Made by a program: the position numbers and the translations under genes. Below are positions 20,381-27,364 of a stretch of 64,000 nucleotides of DNA, piece after piece; the stretch's first letter is position 1; every line of letters begins with the position of its first letter. The notes beneath the pieces were generated by a model that saw only the letters and a program-made list of their open reading frames with translations, had not been told where the DNA came from and searched no databases. This stretch comes from Shewanella baltica (GTDB taxonomy: Bacteria > Pseudomonadota > Gammaproteobacteria > Enterobacterales > Shewanellaceae): positions 2,418,001 to 2,482,000 of the forward strand of contig NZ_UGYM01000002.1 of assembly GCF_900456975.1 (NCBI RefSeq), read 5' to 3'.

Positions 20381-21487
20381 TTAGGTCCTCTTATTTATTT
20401 TAGTCGAACACCTAACCATTTTCTCTCCATACTTAATGTTTTCGGTGCCGAATCCGCAGTTTAGTAAAAAATCAGTTGCATCTGAATTAACTTTATTCGC
20501 AAGACCAATGCCAAGCTTTTGAGAACGTCGAAGTGCTTCAACTAAAAATGGAAATTGGCAATCGGGGAATTTGTCATTAGGTGTAACTGTTTCATGTGAA
20601 CCCTTGTTACCACGCGGCTTTGGTTTAATAAAAAATGCGGCCGATTCCGCCATAGTCGGTTTTAAATTAAGCTGACACTGCAGTTTTTGTGATAATCCAC
20701 TTGGCCTTATCCTGCTTTTGCTTAACGTTTCAAACTGAAAAAAACCAAACACGGCTAGTTGATCAAGGTTTGATAGATTACGTAATTCATGGGGGATGAA
20801 GTAAGGACTATCATCAGGAATAGAATTCAGATCACTATGTAAAAAAGTTACAATATCTGACTCGTAGACGGCAATTGACTCAAGGCTGACATCAATCCCA
20901 ACCAAGTCATTTAGCGTACTGTTATCTTTAGCCCAAGAATCAACGGCTTTATCAGTAAAAAATATTTCACCACAAGAGTCGGATTTCAAGGCTGAAGAAC
21001 TGAGCATTGAATCATCGCTATTCGGCTTGATCCTAGACGTAGGTTGGAGACGAATTTCTTCAGCTAATTTCAATCTACCATTGGTATCAAATGTCATAAC
21101 TACACTTAGTTTATCGATTACTAAACATTTTTGCGTAAGCAGAATGGGGAGTTTGCTTGCTTCAAGACAACCATAACAGGCCTCATTGACGAGTTTGGCA
21201 TCGATGATTTTATTACTATCATTTTTAACCGTTGATGTCATATCTCTATGATGAGTTGGATACCCTCCTTCAAGAGTTTTTACAACGTTCATAAAATAAT
21301 CCTTTAGGTTATGGCCGGCACGTTTGATAACCCATGTATTCCTATTCTCAGGTACTCTGAAAAATATCGGCCTATCATTCTCCTTTAAGAATTCTATAAC
21401 TGAGGATGTACTTGTATTCAAATTGACTGACGATAGCTGAACCACTCTTCCTGTAGATCCCATAGATCCCATTTCCCCATTTGACAT
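20381..21487 (-). CDS. hypothetical island protein starting in a palindrome (368 aa)
   Basis: A 368-residue protein with no recognised domain. It opens with an unusual Met/Gly/Ser stretch (MSNGEMGSMGSTGRVVQ) containing two more in-frame ATG codons (M6, M9). A few segments look globular (FFRVPENRNTWVIKRAGHNL; TDFLLNCGFGTENIKYGEKM). The first ATG (21487) lies in the left arm of a 52-bp perfect palindrome, so the leader RNA would fold over the start; initiation at a later ATG is possible. It sits between alpA and the integrase gene on the same strand. Confidence 0.6.
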   Translation of the reverse strand: MSNGEMGSMGSTGRVVQLSSVNLNTSTSSVIEFLKENDRPIFFRVPENRNTWVIKRAGHNLKDYFMNVVKTLEGGYPTHHRDMTSTVKNDSNKIIDAKLVNEACYGCLEASKLPILLTQKCLVIDKLSVVMTFDTNGRLKLAEEIRLQPTSRIKPNSDDSMLSSSALKSDSCGEIFFTDKAVDSWAKDNSTLNDLVGIDVSLESIAVYESDIVTFLHSDLNSIPDDSPYFIPHELRNLSNLDQLAVFGFFQFETLSKSRIRPSGLSQKLQCQLNLKPTMAESAAFFIKPKPRGNKGSHETVTPNDKFPDCQFPFLVEALRRSQKLGIGLANKVNSDATDFLLNCGFGTENIKYGEKMVRCSTKINKRT

Positions 21488-21528
21488 GCTATTTCTGCTA
21501 TTAGTAGCAGAAATAGCATGTCAAATGG
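21477..21528. repeat. 52-bp perfect palindrome at a gene start
   Basis: Two perfect 24-bp arms (21477-21500 and 21505-21528) flank the 4-nt spacer TTAG. The outer ends are CCATTTGACATGC and GCATGTCAAATGG. The left arm contains the start codon of the 368-residue gene. No T-run follows on either side within the arms, so it is not a typical terminator. It could be a cruciform, an operator for a dimeric regulator, an RNA structure controlling translation, or a recombination/replication site. Confidence 0.9.
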
Positions 21529-22248
21529 TAACGATATTTTTCCTCCGATTAGCACTTAGCCTCCGGAGCACAGTTCCAGGTTGTGGCGTATTGCGGCATC
21601 AGTAACTCCCTTCGCATGACCAACTTATGCTCAATACTATGTCCAGACATAAACAAAGCATTGCGCCTATAGCGGGAGTTAACGCCTTCAAGAACAGTCA
21701 TTAAGGTAAGTGTTGCACTAGAAGAATAGGATAAATCAAACAGTTTAAAGTGGTCTGCTCTACTAGAGCAAAGATGTCACTGTGGCAGGGGAATCGGATA
21801 TTGCGTGTAGCGCATTAGGAGGATGTGGAGCGTCTTCCCTAAAGAACTAAACTGGATTGTTGCAGTTACAAATTAATCAGCTTTGAACAACCGACAATCT
21901 TCCCAGATTCTGAATTTGTTCGCTCGTTTCAGCCCCACGTTGCTACTAATTGGACAAATACACTAGATGTGCCTTTACTCCGATATAGAACAATTCGAGA
22001 GTAGCCAGCATATGTATTTCGCTAGACTCGATCGGTGACAGATATATAGTGCTCGTCAGTTTAGAATACATACACTCACCAATACTACATGATGCGAGTG
22101 TCGATAGAGTCACGAGGATCAGAATACATGATTACCGCTGCTCTAATATGCTTGCTCCATTTGCATTGGCACCGTATCGCGTACCTGATTTGTCAAAGCA
22201 GCTATAGTAGCAACGTTCTGAAAATTAATTTTTCAAGTAAAATCCTCT
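21529..22248. other. 720-bp region with no clear large gene
   Basis: Apart from one possible 50-codon ORF (21549-21701, minus), this region between the palindrome and the integrase stop shows no convincing coding sequence on either strand. A 60-codon plus ORF at 22089-22271 has no good ribosome site. It may be a remnant of deleted cargo. Confidence 0.45.
21549..21701 (-). CDS. possible small protein or gene remnant (50 aa)
   Basis: The minus-strand frame from ATG 21701 reads MTVLEGVNSRYRRNALFMSG, then HSIEHKLVMRRELLMPQYA, ending PEAKC. The composition looks protein-like and the frame stays open about 27 codons upstream of the ATG (through LFDLSYSSSATLTL), so it may be the C-terminal remnant of a larger lost gene. 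No domain or clear ribosome site is recognised. Confidence 0.3.
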   Translation of the reverse strand: MTVLEGVNSRYRRNALFMSGHSIEHKLVMRRELLMPQYATTWNCAPEAKC

Positions 22249-23487
22249 CTACACTACCCTCAGATTTCTAAAGCCCGTTACTGACAATGAACCAATAGCA
22301 GCAGAAGCAATGTGATTACTCCACCAATCCATCAGTTTCATACGTCGTTCTAAATAGGTAGTGCGATTGTAAGCACTGCGTATCTGATTTTTATCGACGT
22401 GAGCTAACGCGGCCTCAATCACATCAGCATCAAAACCTTGTTCGTTCAATGTGGTACTCGCCAACGACCTTAAACCGTGAGCAGTGGTTCGCCCTTTGAA
22501 GCCCATACGCCCTAGAGCCTTGTTTATGGTTTCAGAGTCAGTATGCTTTTTAGGATCTTTTGATGAAGGGAATACAAACTCACGATGTCCGCTAATGGGC
22601 TTAATTACTTCAAGTATCGCAATCATATGCTCAGTGAGTGGAATAACATGCTCACGCTTCATCTTCATTCGGGTTTCAGGGATAACCCAAAGCTTAGCTT
22701 CCAAATCAATCTCATCCCAGCGAGTTCCAGCCGCCTCATTAGGTCTAGCCATGGTGTGAAGTTGCCACTCGATTAGACAGCGGGTTGTTAATTGCAAGTT
22801 GGCAGTCGCGACAGTTTGAAGCAGCTCAGTTAGTTCATGGGGCTTTAGTGCCTTCATGTGTTCAACCTTGCTCTTTCTAAACACCTCACGAATACCTGAG
22901 AGCGGATTTGAATGAATAAGACCGGAATTGACTGAATAGCTCATGATTTCGTTTAAAAGCTGTGCAGTACGCTTAACCGTCTCAAGTCGGCCTTTCTGCT
23001 CCAATGGTTTAAGTGCAGCAATTGCCATTGGCGCGGTGAGCTTGCTCACAGCTATACCACCTAATTTAGGGAAGGCATAAAGTTCTAGTTTGCGCCAATT
23101 TCCTTCAATAGTTTTAGCTTTAATGCTTCCTTGCTTGGCATCCATCCACATCTGAGCAATATGCTTAAGTGTCTGTGCGTTCTCAGTGGAAGCTTTTAAC
23201 TTGTTCTCAACTTTAAGTAGTTGCGGATCAATAGCATCGGCCACTTGTTTACGGGCAATTAGTGCCCTCTCTCTTGCTTCAGCTAATGAAACATCAGGGT
23301 AAGAGCCTAACCCGAAATAGGTTGGTTTGCTGGTGGATGGACGAATGTAGCGAAACTCCCAACTAACTGCTGCAGCACTACGCACATAAAGATAAAGCCC
23401 ACCACCATCAGATAGTCTGTATGGCTTATCTTTAGGTTTAGCATTCACAACTGTTTTTGCTGTTAGCTTATTAGTATTCCTTGCCAT
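22249..23487 (-). CDS. int: P4-type tyrosine integrase (DUF4102 arm-binding domain)
   Basis: A 412-residue site-specific integrase. The start is ATG 23487 after GGAGGC; an upstream extension to 23595 lacks a ribosome site. The N-terminus is the DUF4102-type arm-binding domain (MARNTNKLTAKTVVNAKPKD, then YRLSDGGGLYLYV). The catalytic domain carries Arg in TMARPNEAAGTRW, H-x-x-R in TTAHGLRSLAST, and AALAHVDKNQIRSAYNRT with the nucleophile Tyr. It integrates and excises the island at the 3' end of the neighbouring tRNA-Ser(GGA), 345 bp away. Its promoter region contains six AGTAATGCTT-type repeats that are probable arm-type sites. No lesion is visible. Confidence 0.93.
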   Translation of the reverse strand: MARNTNKLTAKTVVNAKPKDKPYRLSDGGGLYLYVRSAAAVSWEFRYIRPSTSKPTYFGLGSYPDVSLAEARERALIARKQVADAIDPQLLKVENKLKASTENAQTLKHIAQMWMDAKQGSIKAKTIEGNWRKLELYAFPKLGGIAVSKLTAPMAIAALKPLEQKGRLETVKRTAQLLNEIMSYSVNSGLIHSNPLSGIREVFRKSKVEHMKALKPHELTELLQTVATANLQLTTRCLIEWQLHTMARPNEAAGTRWDEIDLEAKLWVIPETRMKMKREHVIPLTEHMIAILEVIKPISGHREFVFPSSKDPKKHTDSETINKALGRMGFKGRTTAHGLRSLASTTLNEQGFDADVIEAALAHVDKNQIRSAYNRTTYLERRMKLMDWWSNHIASAAIGSLSVTGFRNLRVV

Positions 23488-23498
23488 ATCGCCTCCGA

Positions 23499-23718
23499 AG
23501 TAATGATTCAACTCCCAAAGTAATGCTTTTAGAAACCATTTTAAAAGCAATAAAAACCAAGCATTACTTATGGCAATAATTTCATTTAAATTCATTATGT
23601 TAATAGATTAAAACTGATTGTAAAAACCAGTAAAAACAATACGAAAATCTAGTGAAAACAGCATAAAAAGTAATGCTTCAATTTAGTTAAATTATGAAGC
23701 ATTACTTAAAGCATTACT
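23499..23718. repeat. cluster of six AGTAATGCTT repeats between integrase and tRNA-Ser
   Basis: Exact copies of AGTAATGCTT or its complement lie at 23519-23528, 23559-23568 (complement), 23669-23678, 23697-23706 (complement) and 23709-23718 (complement); a one-mismatch copy is at 23499-23508. The pairs at 23669 and 23697 form a 12-bp inverted repeat. The placement between int and the tRNA attachment site is what is expected of integrase arm-type or excisionase sites. Confidence 0.8.
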
Positions 23719-23831
23719 ATAGAAGGTGGATGCAGTAGGACGCTAAAGGATGAGTTAGGACTATAAGTCATTGATTTTATTAAATCACAGATAAGAAAAA
23801 AGACGTCATAGGACGTCTTTAAACTTGAATT

Positions 23832-23919
23832 TGGCGGTGAGAGAGGGAGTCGAACCCTCGATACGTTACCGTATACACACTTTCCAGGCGTGCTCCTTCG
23901 GCCACTCGGACACCTCACC
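23832..23919 (-). tRNA. tRNA-Ser(GGA), island attachment gene
   Basis: On the minus strand an 88-nt sequence begins GGTGAGGTGTCCGAGTGG and ends with the T-loop GGTTCGACTCC, the complementary acceptor CTCACC and encoded GCCA. The anticodon in CTGGAAA is GGA (serine), and there is a long variable arm, as in class II tRNAs. The integrase lies downstream of its 3' end, making the tRNA 3' half the probable attB/attR core. The chromosomal side (24 kb onward) is housekeeping sequence. Confidence 0.95.
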
Positions 23920-24132
23920 ATATGTCGATTTATGTTAGCGTGGTTAATCTTTCACGTTCAAGAATCGCTAGCGATTTTATATAGCCTTGCCGAGAGGCTT
24001 TCATCGTTAACGGAGCGGTACTGTACGCAAAAGCCTAAGGGGGGTCAAGTAAAAAAGACTCAGTTTCAGGCGGTTGCGCAATTGCTAAACAAACCGCAGT
24101 CATTTCCTGAATCTTTTCACCGTTTTATACAA

Positions 24133-26127
24133 TTAATTGACGGTAAATTTGTGTACTTCTTTTGACATTAAATTCGCGTCAAACGTCAGGGCTTTGGTCA
24201 GTTCCCTAAGCTCATCGGAGATCCTTTGGGTATTGAGGTAAATCTCACTGATCTTCAATGCATTACGGTTTACGTCTTCCGATACGGCCGATTGCTCGTG
24301 GGTTGCAGTAGCAATTTGCTCGTTCATGCGGTCAATAATGTCGACTTGCTCCACAATCCGTTTCAGTTCAACGCCCGCTTGCTCGGCCTCATTAACACTG
24401 TTATTCGCCTGCGCCAAGCCTCTGTCCATGGCTTTTACCGCAATGCTCGCCCCTGCCTTCAATCTATCTGTCATGTTTTTAATATCAGAGGTCGAGGTTT
24501 GTGAGCGCTGTGCCAAACTGCGGACTTCATCGGCAACAACGGCAAAGCCGCGGCCCATTTCCCCTGCTCGCGCGGCTTCAATCGCGGCATTGAGTGCGAG
24601 TAGATTGGTTTGCTCTGCAATACTGCTGATCACCTCAAGCACAACCACTATGCCATGAATTTCACGGTCTAAGTCGTTGATGGCTTTAGAGGCTCCACTG
24701 ATATCATCGGCTAAGGCTTTGATCGCTTTACTGGTTCGGCCGACTTCGAGGTTACCTTCTTTAGCCTCTATATTGGCGGCGGAGGACGCTTCGGATGCCT
24801 GCACGGCATTGCTGGCAATCTCGGCCACTGTCGCACTCATTTCAGTCATCGCCGAAGCCACTTGCTCTGCCTCGCTGTGCCCCGCCATCACATCTTGCTC
24901 CATGGCGTGGGTACAAACATCCATTTGCGCCACGGCTTGTTGCAGTTTTGCGCCGCTGGAACGCACATGCAAGATCACCTTTTCAAAATCACTCATCATA
25001 TCGTTAAAAGCGATGGCAAGTTCACCAAACTCGTCCGAGCTTGTTTGAGTCAAACGCACGCTTAAATCGTAATGTTTGCGGGCTTGCGTGATGGTCGAAT
25101 ACAAGTGATGCACGCTATCGTGCAAATAACGGATCACAGATAAACTCAATATCAACACAATCGCTAACACTGAGATTAAGGTCGCGAGCACTAAGAACAT
25201 TTTCTCATTTGCTAAGGATAATCTTTCATGGGTGGTATTGAGTAAATCTGCCGAGACTTGCTGTTCAAATCCACGTAATAACTCAATCCGTGCGGTTGAT
25301 TTACTGAACCAGTCTTCGGGACTTTGTTGTTGGATTTTTTGATTGTCTTGTTCAAATGCAAGCTGGCGTAACAACTCAACATCGTGCATTGCAGCAGAAC
25401 TCTGCAAACGGTTAAATGCCACTAACAAATCTGAGTCTGCTAGCGCTAAGAACCGCTCTTGATAGGTATTTTGCTCCGACACTAAGGTAATAAATTTAGC
25501 GTAAACCTTTGGCTTAAATCCGGCTTGGCCGAATGTTGAACTTAACACCGCCCTTTCTATTCCTGCTCTTTCCTTTAATTGCAAAAAGGCACTAAAGGCT
25601 GCGGCTTTAATGGCGATTTCTTGGTTAGCGCCAGTTTTAGCGGTTTCATCGACTATCGCCAGTAACAATTTGTTTAACTCAGTGTAATAGGCGACTTCAT
25701 CGGCGACGCTGATAGTTAAATTGTCCACCTGTGAGCGAATTGAATTTAATCGCCCTAACTGCGAATTAAGTTCCTTAAGTTTAGGAGCAAATATCGCTGG
25801 CAGCTGATTTTGAGTGATAAATTGCTGATAGAGGCTAAGCTGCGTATCCGTTAACTGTCTTTGGCTTGGTATTTTGCCGGCGAAGGCTTTTCCTGCTGAG
25901 CCGATAAATCCTGCACTCATTCCGCGCTCTTTTTGTAACTCGTGTACTAAGTTACTGTTTGTTACAGCCAACTCACTCAGTTGCACCACTAAGGTTAAAT
26001 CTTGCTTATATTCATATTTTTCAATGAGGTATAATGTACCGCAGAGGAAACAGGCTAATAAGGGAGGTAAGACAACCATTAATAATTTTTGTTTTAGACT
26101 GAGATTACCAATCCATTGCCATTTCAT
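24133..26127 (-). CDS. methyl-accepting chemotaxis protein with NIT sensor domain
   Basis: A 664-residue chemoreceptor. TM1 is at about 15-33 ([20 protein letters not shown]). The periplasmic part (about 45-300) is a nitrate/nitrite-sensing NIT domain, recognised by [22 protein letters not shown]2 lies at about 312-335, followed by HAMP ([20 protein letters not shown]) and the methyl-accepting signalling domain with the conserved tip [20 protein letters not shown] and [20 protein letters not shown]. It passes ligand state to CheA/CheW. No terminal CheR-binding pentapeptide is seen. It is a single-gene unit. A nitrate sensor fits with the nap operon at 41-45 kb, though the link is inferred. 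Confidence 0.92.
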   Translation of the reverse strand: MKWQWIGNLSLKQKLLMVVLPPLLACFLCGTLYLIEKYEYKQDLTLVVQLSELAVTNSNLVHELQKERGMSAGFIGSAGKAFAGKIPSQRQLTDTQLSLYQQFITQNQLPAIFAPKLKELNSQLGRLNSIRSQVDNLTISVADEVAYYTELNKLLLAIVDETAKTGANQEIAIKAAAFSAFLQLKERAGIERAVLSSTFGQAGFKPKVYAKFITLVSEQNTYQERFLALADSDLLVAFNRLQSSAAMHDVELLRQLAFEQDNQKIQQQSPEDWFSKSTARIELLRGFEQQVSADLLNTTHERLSLANEKMFLVLATLISVLAIVLILSLSVIRYLHDSVHHLYSTITQARKHYDLSVRLTQTSSDEFGELAIAFNDMMSDFEKVILHVRSSGAKLQQAVAQMDVCTHAMEQDVMAGHSEAEQVASAMTEMSATVAEIASNAVQASEASSAANIEAKEGNLEVGRTSKAIKALADDISGASKAINDLDREIHGIVVVLEVISSIAEQTNLLALNAAIEAARAGEMGRGFAVVADEVRSLAQRSQTSTSDIKNMTDRLKAGASIAVKAMDRGLAQANNSVNEAEQAGVELKRIVEQVDIIDRMNEQIATATHEQSAVSEDVNRNALKISEIYLNTQRISDELRELTKALTFDANLMSKEVHKFTVN

Positions 26128-26334
26128 AGAAATATCCTTTTAAATTTAGTGTTAGACCAAATAACCAAACACTAGGTATAGCATATGATTAACCATATAA
26201 CGACTAAGGCTTATGGGAAAACTCAGGTTAATCCTCTGATAAACGAGGATTTACCTCATGTCTCATCAATAGCGTTAGATTTGGCTTTTCGGGTAAGGTG
26301 AACCGCGGGATAAACATCAAACGAGTAACTGATA

Positions 26335-26373
26335 AAAACAAAAAACGCACGGGATAAAATCCAATGCGTTTCA
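26335..26373 (-). terminator. intrinsic terminator of the MarC-family gene
   Basis: On the minus strand AAACGCA pairs with TGCGTTT around an inner GGAT/ATCC stem, followed by TTTTGTTTTT. It lies about 40 bp after the marC-type stop. Confidence 0.6.
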
Positions 26374-26413
26374 TCAAAAGAAGAAAAACTTAATCCTGCG
26401 GGGTAATACGACT

Positions 26414-27046
26414 CTAGCTAAAGAGCTGCGGGAATAATCCCTTTACACCAGCCGCAATCACTTCAATACCTATGGATAGCATCAACAGCCCCATAAGACG
26501 AGTAATGACGTTAATCCCCGTCTTACCCAAAATCTTATAGATGATGGATGCCATTCTAAACAGGCCAAAACTCACTAAACCAAACACAATCACAGTAATG
26601 AACATCGCAATGATGTTCGACAAAGAATTATGCTCAGCGGCAAAGACAATCACCGAACTGATAGCACCAGGTCCCGCCATCAGTGGCAAAGCCAAAGGCA
26701 CAACCGCCACCGATTCCATCGCCGAGGATTCGCGGTCTTCCTCTTGGTTACGCTTCACTTCGCCTAACTTACCTTGCAACATCGACATAGCAATAATGGC
26801 GATCAGACTACCACCCGCGATCCTAAAGGCTGATAACGAAATGCTGAACATATTCAGAATGTGCTGACCCGCCACAATAGTGACTAAGAGGATCACCACA
26901 ACCGCAAAGTTGGCCACTTTACCCGTGTGATTCCGCTCAGCTTCAGTTTGATGGCTGGTTAAGCTCACAAACACAGGCAACAACCCGACTGGGTTGATGA
27001 TGGCAACTAGGCCAAGAAAAAATTTAACGTAAAGAGTTAACTCCAA
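26414..27046 (-). CDS. MarC/YchE-family integral membrane protein
   Basis: A 210-residue MarC (UPF0056) family protein with about six membrane helices. The family signature at the N-terminus is FFLGLVAIINPVGLLPVFVS, and PLALPLMAGPGAISSVIVFA lies near 120-140. The substrate is unknown; despite the MarC name the family is not shown to give multidrug resistance. It is divergent from adhE, the same neighbourhood as ychE-adhE in E. coli, so ychE is the nearest named relative by context. Confidence 0.88.
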   Translation of the reverse strand: MELTLYVKFFLGLVAIINPVGLLPVFVSLTSHQTEAERNHTGKVANFAVVVILLVTIVAGQHILNMFSISLSAFRIAGGSLIAIIAMSMLQGKLGEVKRNQEEDRESSAMESVAVVPLALPLMAGPGAISSVIVFAAEHNSLSNIIAMFITVIVFGLVSFGLFRMASIIYKILGKTGINVITRLMGLLMLSIGIEVIAAGVKGLFPQLFS

Positions 27047-27364
27047 GTTGCTATCCTTATGTGCGTGTCACGCCGTCTTCATCAAAATTTGCTTGAGGGC
27101 AAGTATAGTATCTCAAGCGCTATTGACTGAAAAATGAGATTTTTGAGGTTAAATCACAACTTCGAATAATATTTAGTTATCGAAGCAGATGCATTTTCAA
27201 CGCAATTTTAAACAAACAAGTTACCCTAAGTGTAGTTTTATTACATAAAAGCCCGATATTGTCGGTGGTGTCACACTTTCAACGCGGCTTTAGGTGTAAT
27301 TTTCTACCATAAAGAAGATTTAGTGAATGCCTTGATTCACTAAATCTTTTTAGGAGTATTAATC
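27047..27364 (+). promoter_or_regulatory. divergent promoter region and leader of adhE
   Basis: A 318-bp AT-rich region between the divergent marC-type and adhE genes. No clear FNR, ArcA or Rex operator could be placed by eye. Its right end carries a terminator-like hairpin just before the adhE ribosome site (AGGAG at 27352-27356). Confidence 0.5.
27317..27351 (+). terminator. terminator-like hairpin in the adhE leader
   Basis: A perfect 12-bp stem, GATTTAGTGAAT (27317-27328) with ATTCACTAAATC (27335-27346), has a 6-nt loop and is followed directly by TTTTT. AGGAG begins one base later and the adhE ATG is at 27365. It looks like an intrinsic terminator placed so that transcription must read through, or the hairpin be disrupted, for adhE to be expressed. 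Confidence 0.7.

Noticed and set aside
23706..23921. 71-codon minus-strand ORF over the tRNA-Ser
   Set aside because: It is the translated shadow of the tRNA and its flank.
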